From JBOGOC01 sp050747525 (GTDB lineage: Bacteria > Acidobacteriota > Polarisedimenticolia > JACPZX01 > DASXTC01), in NCBI GenBank assembly GCA_050747525.1, contig JBOGOC010000043.1, positions 18,694 to 82,693 of the forward strand: a DNA stretch of 64,000 bases. The letters are read 5' to 3'. The notes under the pieces were generated by a model. It ran no database searches. It saw only the letters and a list, made by a program, of their open reading frames with translations, and was not told where the DNA came from. The position numbers and the translations under genes are program-made. This document shows positions 18,497-26,931 of this stretch, in pieces (the first letter of the stretch is position 1; each line of letters starts with the position of its first letter).

Positions 18497-21400
18497 TCAC
18501 GGGCACCGGTGGCTGGACGCACCGATCTCGGCGTCGCACGAGCCTGCCTGGGCGGGGTCGCCCGCATCGTACGTCCCTCCCCCTCCGCAATTCGTCCCGC
18601 GCACCAGGTAGAAGAACCCGGAGCCTGCGGCCGGCGAGCCGCTCAGGACAAGCGCGCTGTCTGCCAGATCGTTGGCCAGGCATGTCTGGGTAGCCTGCGT
18701 GAAGTTGCCCGCCGTGCTACTCAGGAGATCCAGGCTCCCTCGCAGGACGTCGTATGCCGTGGCGTCGGGCAATGGTCCCCATCCGAGCACAGCGGTCTGT
18801 CCGAACATCACTATGTCGACGGATGGGGTACCCAGGGGTGTTTGTGCATTGTCGTCCGGATACCCATCGCAATCATTGTCGATGCCGTCGCAGATCTCGG
18901 GAGATGGAGGGACAAACGGGATGCAAGTGAGGGGGCCCGTGGCGCACGATGTGAGACCGGCCGAGCATGGGCCGAACAGCTCGAGACTCGTGCAGGGAAT
19001 GCCTCCCACCGGGCTCCCCTCGTCGACACTCCCGTCACAGTTCTCGTCGAGGCCGTTGCAGACCTCTCCTGCCCCCGGGCTGATGCTTGCGTTGCCGTCG
19101 TTGCAGTCCCCCTGGCACTCACTGAAGCCGTCTTCGTCGTTGTCCACGCCATGCCCGAGCACGTACCGGCCGCCGGTGTCGAGGCCATTGCTCCCGTCGT
19201 AACCGCCCCACACCACCATCTGACTTCCCGTCCAGACGGCGGTGTGTTCGTAGCGGGCCGACGGGGCATTGATCGTGGAGGTGGGGCTCCATGTGTCGGC
19301 GGCAGGGTCGTAGCGACTGCCGGTGTCGAGACCGACGCCCCCGTCCCAACCGCCCCACACCACGATCCGATTTCCGGTCCAGATTGAGGTGTGGCCGCTG
19401 CGACTCGACGGGGCATTCGTGATCGAGGTGGGGGTCCATGTGTCGGTGGCCAGGTCGTAGCGGCCGCCGGTGTCGAGAGTCACACCGCCCGTGAAGCCAC
19501 CCCACACGACCATCTCACTTCCAGTCCAGACGGCGGTGTGACCGCTACGGACCGACGGGGCATTGGTCGTCGAGGTCGGGGTCCATGTGTCGGTGGCGGG
19601 AGCGTATCGTCCTCCGGTGCCGACCAAACCGCTGTAGATGCCGCCACCCCACACCACCATCCGATCTCCGGTCCAGAGTGAAGCGTGGCCGCTGCGACTC
19701 GACGGGGCATTCGTGGTCGACGTGGGGGCCCATGTGTTGGTGGCCGGGTCGTAGCGGCCGCCGGTGTCGAGTTCCAGGTTGCCGTCGTAACCGCCCCACA
19801 CCACCATCTGACTTCCAGTCCAGACGGAGGTGTGGCTGCGGCGAGCCGATGGGGCGTTGCTCCCGGTGATCCACGTCCACCCGTTGATGATCGGGTCGTA
19901 CCGTGCTCCATCCCCGAAATAGACTTCAAACAGACCGCAACAATCATCGCCGCCACAAATGGTGCAACCTTCCTCTAGCGTGACACCACCCCATACCACC
20001 ATGACACTGCCCGTCCAGATAGCGGTGTGATAGCCGCGACCCGCCAGGGCAAACGAGGTCGGTGTCCACGTGTCGATGGCCGGGTCATACCTGCCACCGC
20101 TCCCCAGGAAGGTGGCGTATTCAGTCGAGTATCCGCCCCACACGAGCACCCAGTGCCCCGTCCAGATGGCCGTGTGACCGTATCGTGGCGACGGGCCATC
20201 TTTCGTGGAGGTCGGGGTCCAGGTGTCGGTGGCGGGATCGTAGCGGCCGCCCGTGTCGACACCATTGAGGGAGATTGCGTCATCGTAACCTCCCCACACC
20301 ATCATCAGACCTCCCGTCCACACCGAGGTGTGACCTCTGCGACCCGACGGAGCATTGGTCGTGGTCACAGGATTCCAGGTGTCCGTGGCGGGGTCGTACC
20401 GGCCACCGCTGTCGAGGAGCGGGCCGCCAGAGTCGCCCCCCCAGACCACCATCTGACTGCCCGTCCAGACGGCGTGGTGGCCGAGGCGGGATGCAGGTGC
20501 ATTGGCCGTGGAAGTGGGCGCCCAGGTATCAGTGATCGGGTCGTACTGGCCGCCGGTGTCGAGATGCAGGGAGCCGCTGAATCCGCCCCAGACGACCATG
20601 CGACTTCCTGTCCACACGGCAGAGTGCGCCTGGCGCGCGGAGGGGGCATTGCTGGTCGTGGTGGCGGTCCAGGTATCGGTGCCGGGATCGTACCGGCCGC
20701 CCGTGTCGAGGTGGTGAGGGAAGGTGAAGTTGTCGTACCCGCCCCACACGATCATTCGACTTCCCGTCCAGACAGCGGCGTGGCGCTCGCGACCCCGCGG
20801 GGCGTTGACCGTGGTCGTTGGGGCCCATGTGTCTGTGGCGGGGTCGTACCGTCCGCCGGTGTTCAGTGCGGAGGAGCCGTTCGATCCCCCCCACACCAGC
20901 ATCAGACTTCCGGTCCAGACCGCGATGTGACCACTGCGAATGGAGGGAGCGTTGGCCGTGGTTGTGCCGGCCCAGGTGTCGGTGACGGGGTCGTACCGTC
21001 CGCCGGTGTTCAGTGTGGAGGAGCCGTTCGATCCCCCCCACACCACCATCCGACTTCCCGTCCACACGGCCGTGTGGCCGCTGCGCGGGGACGGGGCGTT
21101 GGCCTTGGTGGTGGCGGTCCACGTGTCGGTGGCCGGGTCGTACCTGCCGCCCGTGTCGAGGTACTGAGGGAAGTCGAAGGTGTCCTGACCGCCCCACACG
21201 ATCATGAGGCTCCCCGTCCACACGGCCGTGTGGGAGGCACGCGGGGCGGGATCATCGAGGATACCGTTGTCCCAGGTGTCGTCGGCGAGGCAGAAGTCGT
21301 CGGAAGACACACTCGATCCGCTGGATTCGGGGAGCGGAAGCAAGCCGTCTGCCGGAGCGACAGCATTCACGGACATCCAGTCGAGGCGACCAGAGAACGA

Positions 21401-22321
21401 GCCCCACCACTCGTCCCACGACCGCTTCGGGACGATGAAGCTGGCGACCTGGACCTCGTTCTCGCTGTGGCCCAGGACCACGCGGGTGACGAACGCCTCG
21501 CGCTCTTCCTGGACCGGTCCGATCTCGCCGATCCGGGCCGGAATCCGGGCCACGTAACGATCGAACTCATCGGGCTGAAGCTCGAGTCTTGAGGCGCGGT
21601 CTTTCATCCCCTCCGGTGGCTTTTCGCGGTTCCCCGCGATCCGCACCAATTCGACGACGCGTCGGCGAGGGTGGCTCAATCTCGGCTCCAGTTCGCCTTG
21701 TGCCAGCTCCTCACGGAGGTCCTCCGCCTCCCGGCGCTCCCGAGCGTGGATGGCCATGTCGTACGCAAAGAAGTTCCGGGCCAGCCGTTCGACGAGAGCC
21801 GGCCGCGCCAGGGCCTCCTGGATCAGGAAGGGATCGTCGCCGAGGGACGCATAGAGCTCCCGGAGCCGCTCGGGCATGCGGGTCCCCGAAGCCATGCGCT
21901 TCAGCTCCCGGTGGAGCATCTCTGTGGTCACCGGCGTCTTCCAGAGTGCCGTGAGCGCGATCGACTGCTCGAGATAGGTCCGGACCTTCTTCTCCAGGAC
22001 GGCGCGGGGGACCGCTTCCTCGAACCGTCGGGTGTCGCCGGTCTGGTGAGCGTGGTAGACGCGTTCAATCGCCTCCTGCGCGTGGATCCGCTCCTGGAGT
22101 GACAGCGCCCGGGCTTCGCTGGGTTCACCCGAGAGCATCCAGATGGTGGCGGCGATGAGGAGCTCGAGCAGGACGCAGCGGCCCCGCTTCTCCACTTCGG
22201 GCCTTGTGTGGTGCCCGGTCGCCACTCGCATGATTCTGGGTCGACGCAGAGGCGTTCCCCATGCAAGTTTGAGCAGGCCCCTCTTCGGGCTGTCTGAACA
22301 AAACGATCCCTGAGTCACCAT
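18497..22321 (-). CDS. Large secreted kelch-repeat protein with MopE metal-binding motifs
   Basis: A 1274-residue protein. A hydrophobic stretch (VLLELLIAATIWML, about 45-60) acts as signal peptide. About 300 helical residues follow (SLQERIHAQEAIERVYHAHQ, EEAVPRAVLEKKVRTYLEQS), similar to the N-terminus of the paralogue at 24184. Then come 14 kelch-type blades of about 50-55 residues, each with GHTAVWTGSxMVVWGG and a GGRYDPATDTW strand, enough for two propellers. Two MopE-like motifs (DEDGFSECQGDCNDG, then CDGIDNDCDG) likely bind metal. The last 105 residues form the FN3-like module shared with other exported proteins here. ATG 22321 was chosen for its GGAGG eight bases upstream. Function unknown; a surface or extracellular binding role is likely. 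Confidence 0.82.
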   Translation of the reverse strand: MVTQGSFCSDSPKRGLLKLAWGTPLRRPRIMRVATGHHTRPEVEKRGRCVLLELLIAATIWMLSGEPSEARALSLQERIHAQEAIERVYHAHQTGDTRRFEEAVPRAVLEKKVRTYLEQSIALTALWKTPVTTEMLHRELKRMASGTRMPERLRELYASLGDDPFLIQEALARPALVERLARNFFAYDMAIHARERREAEDLREELAQGELEPRLSHPRRRVVELVRIAGNREKPPEGMKDRASRLELQPDEFDRYVARIPARIGEIGPVQEEREAFVTRVVLGHSENEVQVASFIVPKRSWDEWWGSFSGRLDWMSVNAVAPADGLLPLPESSGSSVSSDDFCLADDTWDNGILDDPAPRASHTAVWTGSLMIVWGGQDTFDFPQYLDTGGRYDPATDTWTATTKANAPSPRSGHTAVWTGSRMVVWGGSNGSSTLNTGGRYDPVTDTWAGTTTANAPSIRSGHIAVWTGSLMLVWGGSNGSSALNTGGRYDPATDTWAPTTTVNAPRGRERHAAVWTGSRMIVWGGYDNFTFPHHLDTGGRYDPGTDTWTATTTSNAPSARQAHSAVWTGSRMVVWGGFSGSLHLDTGGQYDPITDTWAPTSTANAPASRLGHHAVWTGSQMVVWGGDSGGPLLDSGGRYDPATDTWNPVTTTNAPSGRRGHTSVWTGGLMMVWGGYDDAISLNGVDTGGRYDPATDTWTPTSTKDGPSPRYGHTAIWTGHWVLVWGGYSTEYATFLGSGGRYDPAIDTWTPTSFALAGRGYHTAIWTGSVMVVWGGVTLEEGCTICGGDDCCGLFEVYFGDGARYDPIINGWTWITGSNAPSARRSHTSVWTGSQMVVWGGYDGNLELDTGGRYDPATNTWAPTSTTNAPSSRSGHASLWTGDRMVVWGGGIYSGLVGTGGRYAPATDTWTPTSTTNAPSVRSGHTAVWTGSEMVVWGGFTGGVTLDTGGRYDLATDTWTPTSITNAPSSRSGHTSIWTGNRIVVWGGWDGGVGLDTGSRYDPAADTWSPTSTINAPSARYEHTAVWTGSQMVVWGGYDGSNGLDTGGRYVLGHGVDNDEDGFSECQGDCNDGNASISPGAGEVCNGLDENCDGSVDEGSPVGGIPCTSLELFGPCSAGLTSCATGPLTCIPFVPPSPEICDGIDNDCDGYPDDNAQTPLGTPSVDIVMFGQTAVLGWGPLPDATAYDVLRGSLDLLSSTAGNFTQATQTCLANDLADSALVLSGSPAAGSGFFYLVRGTNCGGGGTYDAGDPAQAGSCDAEIGASSHRCP
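19200..21270 (-). repeat. 14 tandem kelch units in DNA, about 150-170 bp each
   Basis: The kelch part of the gene is a tandem array in DNA as well as in protein. Phrases such as CCGCCGGTGTCGAG and CACACCACCATC recur every unit. Two units (20845-21060) are nearly identical, so the array can expand or contract by recombination and is also a place where assemblies fail. Confidence 0.8.
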
Positions 22322-22492
22322 TTCAATGACCTCCAGACCTGGCGTGGAAAGCCCATGCGCCGCCAGCTCCCGCTTGTGAGGCACCGTGCCGTCGTTACTC
22401 CGAGCCACCATCAGCGTTGTGGCCGAGCAGGCGGCTCCCGAATCACGTATCGACGCAGTGGGTCTCCTTCGGCCGGTACGATGACTGTGAAT

Positions 22493-22517
22493 GACGGATC
22501 GGATCGAAAAAGTGACG
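22493..22517 (-). promoter_or_regulatory. ECF-promoter-like element CGTCACT-N14-CGTC, copy 2
   Basis: Same 25-bp layout as the copies at 18452 and 28410, again with GATC directly before CGTC. It ends 172 nt before ATG 22321 of the kelch gene, further than in the other two cases, which leaves a long leader. Confidence 0.5.
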
Positions 22518-22576
22518 GCGGGCTGTTCGGGTGGTCACCAGGTGGGCGGCTTGCGGTCCCAGCGCAGCCCTGCCGT

Positions 22577-22640
22577 TCAGACCAGCCCGCAAGCGAGAGA
22601 GCTGGTCATTGGCGGCTGCGTAGGATTGAATGACGGCTGG
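22577..22640 (-). repeat. Copy of the PD40-gene leader lacking the promoter-like element
   Basis: This stretch matches 18404-18480 over CAGCCCGC, GCGAGAGAGC, GGTCATTGGCGG and GGATTGAA. At the point where the 18452 copy has the AAAAAAAAG-containing element, about 21 bases are missing, so GATTGAA joins directly to TGACGGCTGG. Confidence 0.6.
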
Positions 22641-22656
22641 AATCGCAGGGGATCGA

Positions 22657-22681
22657 TGCCGGGTGCAGAAAGCACCGGGCA
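22657..22681 (-). terminator. Hairpin after the hydrolase gene
   Basis: TGCCGGGTGC and GCACCGGGCA pair at nine of ten positions around AGAAA, about 85 nt after the hydrolase stop on the minus strand. No T run follows, so it is only a candidate terminator. Confidence 0.35.
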
Positions 22682-22765
22682 AGGATGGCGCCGTGATCTT
22701 CTCTCGCTCCCAGGGTTGTTGCTTCGCGGGAAACCGTCAGAGCCCGTGGGCCCTCAGGGTCATCG

Positions 22766-24055
22766 TCACTCCGGGCCACCGTCAGATTGAGGCCAGGCGG
22801 GCGGCTCGAACCCCGGGTTGAAACCGAGGGCAGCGGGAAAGGCCGAGGGCAAAGGCCGTATTCCGGTCCTCGTCCATGCATCAATGGCCTGGATCGCCGC
22901 GAGTCGCTGCGCGAGGCTGACGCCGCAGAATCCGACTCCCGTCGTGTACACCTGGACCAGCAGATTGTCCCGGCGCGCTGCCGTAATCTTTTTCCGGTAT
23001 GCGGACTCGTGGGCCACCGGGTAGAGCTCATCGATGGCGGCGTGCACGGTCAGCACCGGACGCTTGATCAACCCGCTGAAGTCCGCGAAGTGCTTGGCGT
23101 AGTTTCTCGGCCCTTGCGGAGCCGCGATGTTCCGCCGGGCGTTCATCGCCTCGAGGAGTGGATCGGCGTCAACACCCAGGCTCGTCAGGTAGGCCTTCTC
23201 CGCCTCGGTCAGGCTGTAGGAATGGTCGATGTTCTGTGCGACAGGCCCCCCGGCCCGGCGCTCCCCTTCGGCCGTGCCCTCCGTGGCACCGACAAAGACA
23301 TGGTCGAACAAACGGCCCGGGAAAAGGCCGGGGGGCGGGGTGATCCCCGAGCCGGGGATGCCGGACACAAGCCTGATGAACTCGAAGCGACCGAAGTGCG
23401 CCGGATCACTCAGCTGGGCGAAGAGGATCGGCCCCACCTCTGTTTCGAAATCGAGGTCGTCGCGAACATCTCCAGGAGTCCCCCACGAGCCGGGCATGCC
23501 GAACGTGATGTCGTAGGCCAGCCGGAGGACGAGAAAGTGATCCGCGAGCTGCGTCGCCCCGGCGCCAATCGAGCAGAGGGCCAGGTAGCCGTCGAAGGCG
23601 CCGCCGTCGCGCTCCGCGGTTTCCTGCACGATGAGCCCGCCGAGGCAATCGCCCCACAGGATGGTGTTCACCGGCTTGGCCAGGTTCTCCCGGAAGTAGC
23701 TGACCAGCGCCACGTTGTCCTGCAGCCCCTCCTCGACCGACCAGCCGCTCCGGGCGGTGCCGGCAAGCGCGTACCCACCGGCGAGCAGGGCATCGCGGAG
23801 AGCGCCGGATGAGCTGATATTCGGGGTTCGGTCCTCGATCTCACCGGGATGGTCCGCCTTGTCGGTGTAGCGTCTCTGAAAGACGAGCAGCGTTCCATTC
23901 CAGGCGGCCGGGACCACGACCCGGAAGGGTGCCCCATTGATTTCGCCCGAATGATCCACGGGACCCGGCTGGGTGACCGCACCTCTCACCTCGGTCAGCC
24001 CGACGAAGGCCAGCACCAATAAGGCAGCCACCACGTTCCGTCTGAATCTCGCCAT
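22766..24055 (-). CDS. Exported alpha/beta hydrolase-like protein with altered catalytic residues
   Basis: A 429-residue protein with a signal peptide (MARFRRNVVAALLVLAFVGL, cleavage near 26). The fold looks like a secreted alpha/beta hydrolase: FRVVVPAAWNGTLLVF, then the nucleophile elbow TILWGDCLGG with Cys137 where Ser is usual, and the acid in TVHAAIDELYPV. Where relatives have the catalytic His in a GHC-type turn, this protein has GVGFCGVS, with Phe instead. With Ser changed to Cys and His missing, ordinary esterase activity is doubtful. GGAG lies five bases before ATG 24055. The kelch paralogues flank it on both sides. Confidence 0.7.
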   Translation of the reverse strand: MARFRRNVVAALLVLAFVGLTEVRGAVTQPGPVDHSGEINGAPFRVVVPAAWNGTLLVFQRRYTDKADHPGEIEDRTPNISSSGALRDALLAGGYALAGTARSGWSVEEGLQDNVALVSYFRENLAKPVNTILWGDCLGGLIVQETAERDGGAFDGYLALCSIGAGATQLADHFLVLRLAYDITFGMPGSWGTPGDVRDDLDFETEVGPILFAQLSDPAHFGRFEFIRLVSGIPGSGITPPPGLFPGRLFDHVFVGATEGTAEGERRAGGPVAQNIDHSYSLTEAEKAYLTSLGVDADPLLEAMNARRNIAAPQGPRNYAKHFADFSGLIKRPVLTVHAAIDELYPVAHESAYRKKITAARRDNLLVQVYTTGVGFCGVSLAQRLAAIQAIDAWTRTGIRPLPSAFPAALGFNPGFEPPAWPQSDGGPE

Positions 24056-24183
24056 CACTTCTCCTTTCCGCTCCAGGGGTGCAACCAATCGCCCCGATCA
24101 TGTCTCCACACGGATTCCCTATCCTGCTCCTGGTGCGGTCAGAAGAGCAAGAGCTGCAAAGTGACGACTTCGGGACGTCGACC

Positions 24184-26916
24184 TCATCGAGAGTCAGTGA
24201 CACCGGCGCATATGCCGCAATCGTAGGCACAACTCTCGCAAGTCTCCGGCCCGTTGCAGGCGTCGTCGCCGCACACCCCTTCGTAGCAGGACGACGGTGA
24301 GGCGTCGATCTCGGCGTCGCGCCACCCGACCTGCGCCGGATCTCCCGAATCGTACGACCCGGCGCCGCCACAATTGCGACCGCGCACAAGGTAGAAAGAC
24401 GCGGCACCCGGAACGGGTGAACCGACGAGATCGAGAGTGTTTCCTCCGAAGTGCTGAGCCAGACAGAACTGGATCGCCGGCGTGAAGTTGCCCCCCGAGC
24501 CGAGTATCGTCCCCAGGTCTCCCACCACGACGTCATAGGCCGAGGCATCGGGCAGCGGGTCCCATCCGAGAACGGGCGTCTGGCCCGGCTGATCGATCGC
24601 GACAAGCGGCGTTCCTGACGGAACGGGCGCGTCGTCCACGACCCAGTTGCAATCGTTGTCGAGCCCGTCACAGATCTCGCCGGATGGGGATCCGGGGATG
24701 CACGAATCCACTCCGGCGCCGCAGAATCCCGTCCTGGCGCACTCGCCGACGCCACATGAGGTGACGAAGCCATCGACGGTTCCGTCACAGTCATTGTCCA
24801 CGTCGTCGCAGAGCTCCCATGCACCCGGATGTAAGGCATGGTTCGCGTCGTCGCAGTCACCCTGGCACACGCTGAATCCGTCCCTGTCCCCATCGAACGC
24901 GTCGGCCGCCAGTCCCGCCTCGTACAGGCCGCCGGTCGCTACGCTCGTCTCTTCCTCACTCCCTCCCCAGACGATCATGAGGCTTCCCGTCCAGACGGCG
25001 GTGTGGTCCGTCCGCCGCGGAGGGGCGTTCATCGAGGAGGTCGTGGTCCAGTTGTCGGAGGAGGGGTCATAGCGGCCGCCGGTATCGACGGAGGCTCCGA
25101 ACTCGTTGCCGCCTCCCCACACGACCATCAGCTCTCCCGTCCAGACGGCGGTGTGACCCGAGCGCGGCGGGCTGTTGGTTGTGGACACGGGGGTCCAGGT
25201 GTCCGTGGCAGGGTCGTACCGGGCACCGGAGTTCCGAGAAAAGGAGTCGCCGCCCCCCCAGATGATCATGAATTGTCCTGTCCAGACGGCCGTGTGCAGG
25301 ACGCGTCGTGTCGGGGTCCCGCTCGTCAGGGAAGTTGGGGTCCAGGTATCGGTGCCAGGATCGTACCGGCCTCCGGTGCCGACGAGACCGAATCTGTCGA
25401 GCCCTCCCCAGACGATCATCAGGTTCCCGGTCCACACGGCGGTGTGGTACGCGCGGCTCGCAGGGGCGTTGAGCGTCGCTGTCGGAATCCATGTGTCGGT
25501 GGCAGGGTCGTACCGGCCGCCCGAGTTGGAATAGACCATGGGCAGGACAAGAGTCTCGAGCCCTCCCCAAACCACCATGGCGCTCCCGGTCCAGACCGCG
25601 GTGTGGTACGCGCGACCCGAGGGGGCCCCGCTTGTCGAGGTGGATGACCATGCGTCCGTGACGGGGTCGTAACGGCCGCCCGTCATCACGGGAAGCAGAT
25701 AGCCATCGTAGCCGCCCCACACGACCATGACGCTCCCTGTCCAGACGGCGGTGTGGCGGTTGCGACCCGACGGCGCGTTGACCGTGGAGGTCGGGCTCCA
25801 GGTGTCGAGGGCCGGGTCGTAACGGGCGCCGCCGCTCAGGAGCGGGGCATTGCCACCACCCCACACGACCATGACGCTCCCCGTCCAGACGGCCGTGTGA
25901 CCCGTCCGCCGTGGGAGAATGCCGTTCAGGGACCCGCTGGCCACCCATGTGTCGTCGTGCGGACAGCCGGCGTCCGAGAAGCGTCGCGACGTGTCGGATT
26001 CGGGGACAGGGAGAGGAACGGCTTCCATGCCGACGGCCCCCGCCGGCGCCTCGCTCAGGCCCGCTTCCACGGATGCCCACCATCGGTCCCACGTCAGCTT
26101 GGGCACGACGAATGCGGCCACTTCGATCTCATCCGCCGTCCTGCCGAGAAACGCTCGCGTGACGAAGGCATCGGGCTCTTCCTCGACGGGGCCGATTTCG
26201 CCCGCCCGGGCAGGCAGCCGGGCGCCCACGCGATCGAATGCACCGGTGTCGAGCTCGATCACGTCCCTAGCGTCAGACCTCCCGTGCCTTGACTCTCCGG
26301 CGTCCTGTCTCGCGCAGGAGGCTTCGGCGCGCACTAGCTCGACCACGTGGCGACCGGGGCGATCGAACCGGGGATCCAGGCGGCCGGCGATCAGGCTCTC
26401 GCGAAGGGCCTCGGCCTCCTGTCGTGCCTTCGCATGGATGGTGGCATCGTGAGCGAAGAACTCTCGAGCCAGCCGATCCACGAGAGTCGGCCGTGCCAGG
26501 CACTCCTGAATCAGGAATGTGTCGTTCCCGAGGGCCGCGAACAGCTCTTCCAACCGCTCGGGCATCCGTGTCTGCGCCGCCATGCGCTCCAGCTCTTCGC
26601 GGAGCATTCCGGCGGTCACCGGCGACATCCAGAAGACATCGAGGGCGGCCGACTGCCTCAGATAGGTCCGAACTTTCCTTTCCAGGACGGCGTGGGGGAC
26701 CGCTTCCTCGAAGGCTCGCGTGGCGTCTATCTGGTGAGAGTAGTGGACCTGCTCGATGGCCTTCTGCGCCTCGATGCGCTCCTCCAGGCTCAGACCGCGC
26801 CGGGAGGACTCCGCCGCCCCCGCAAGCGGGACGATGACGCACGCCAGCAGCGGCGACAGCAGCCATGATCGGCGGGGATGTCCGATGCCTTGCCTGGTTG
26901 CCTTGTCAGGGGTCAT
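24184..26916 (-). CDS. Secreted kelch-repeat protein with MopE motifs, shorter paralogue
   Basis: A 910-residue paralogue of the 1274-residue kelch protein. It has a signal peptide (SWLLSPLLACVIVPLAGAAES) and the same helical N-terminal region of about 300 residues (LSLEERIEAQKAIEQVHYSHQ). About eight kelch blades follow (GHTAVWTGSVMVVWGG type), then MopE motifs (DGDRDGFSVCQGDCDD; CDDVDNDCDGTVD; CDGLDNDCN) and the FN3-like module ending DAEIDASPSSC. It adds a Cys-rich tail (CGDDACNGPETCESCAYDCG). It starts 15 nt after the amidohydrolase stop, so the two share an operon. The role is unknown. Confidence 0.82.
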   Translation of the reverse strand: MTPDKATRQGIGHPRRSWLLSPLLACVIVPLAGAAESSRRGLSLEERIEAQKAIEQVHYSHQIDATRAFEEAVPHAVLERKVRTYLRQSAALDVFWMSPVTAGMLREELERMAAQTRMPERLEELFAALGNDTFLIQECLARPTLVDRLAREFFAHDATIHAKARQEAEALRESLIAGRLDPRFDRPGRHVVELVRAEASCARQDAGESRHGRSDARDVIELDTGAFDRVGARLPARAGEIGPVEEEPDAFVTRAFLGRTADEIEVAAFVVPKLTWDRWWASVEAGLSEAPAGAVGMEAVPLPVPESDTSRRFSDAGCPHDDTWVASGSLNGILPRRTGHTAVWTGSVMVVWGGGNAPLLSGGARYDPALDTWSPTSTVNAPSGRNRHTAVWTGSVMVVWGGYDGYLLPVMTGGRYDPVTDAWSSTSTSGAPSGRAYHTAVWTGSAMVVWGGLETLVLPMVYSNSGGRYDPATDTWIPTATLNAPASRAYHTAVWTGNLMIVWGGLDRFGLVGTGGRYDPGTDTWTPTSLTSGTPTRRVLHTAVWTGQFMIIWGGGDSFSRNSGARYDPATDTWTPVSTTNSPPRSGHTAVWTGELMVVWGGGNEFGASVDTGGRYDPSSDNWTTTSSMNAPPRRTDHTAVWTGSLMIVWGGSEEETSVATGGLYEAGLAADAFDGDRDGFSVCQGDCDDANHALHPGAWELCDDVDNDCDGTVDGFVTSCGVGECARTGFCGAGVDSCIPGSPSGEICDGLDNDCNWVVDDAPVPSGTPLVAIDQPGQTPVLGWDPLPDASAYDVVVGDLGTILGSGGNFTPAIQFCLAQHFGGNTLDLVGSPVPGAASFYLVRGRNCGGAGSYDSGDPAQVGWRDAEIDASPSSCYEGVCGDDACNGPETCESCAYDCGICAGVTDSR

Positions 26917-26931
26917 GGTGTCGTCTCCGCG

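Larger units (their letters stand above)
22322..22765. other. 444-bp intergenic region upstream of the kelch gene
   Basis: No gene is seen here. Going down the minus strand from the hydrolase stop, it holds a hairpin (22657-22681) and a 60-bp element resembling the leader of the PD40 gene (22577-22640). The ECF-promoter-like element follows (22493-22517), then a short stretch at 22387-22440 that resembles the end of the hydrolase gene (DGGSE-stop beside DGGPE-stop). Last comes the kelch gene's GGAGG. Confidence 0.6.

Noticed and set aside
19200..21270. Regular repeats as a CRISPR array
   Set aside because: The units are 150-170 bp, in frame and encode kelch blades; there are no short repeats with unique spacers and no cas genes.
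24157..24170. CGTCACTTT near 24160 as a fourth ECF-type element
   Set aside because: The second box (CGTC at 14 bases) is missing, so it is only half a match.
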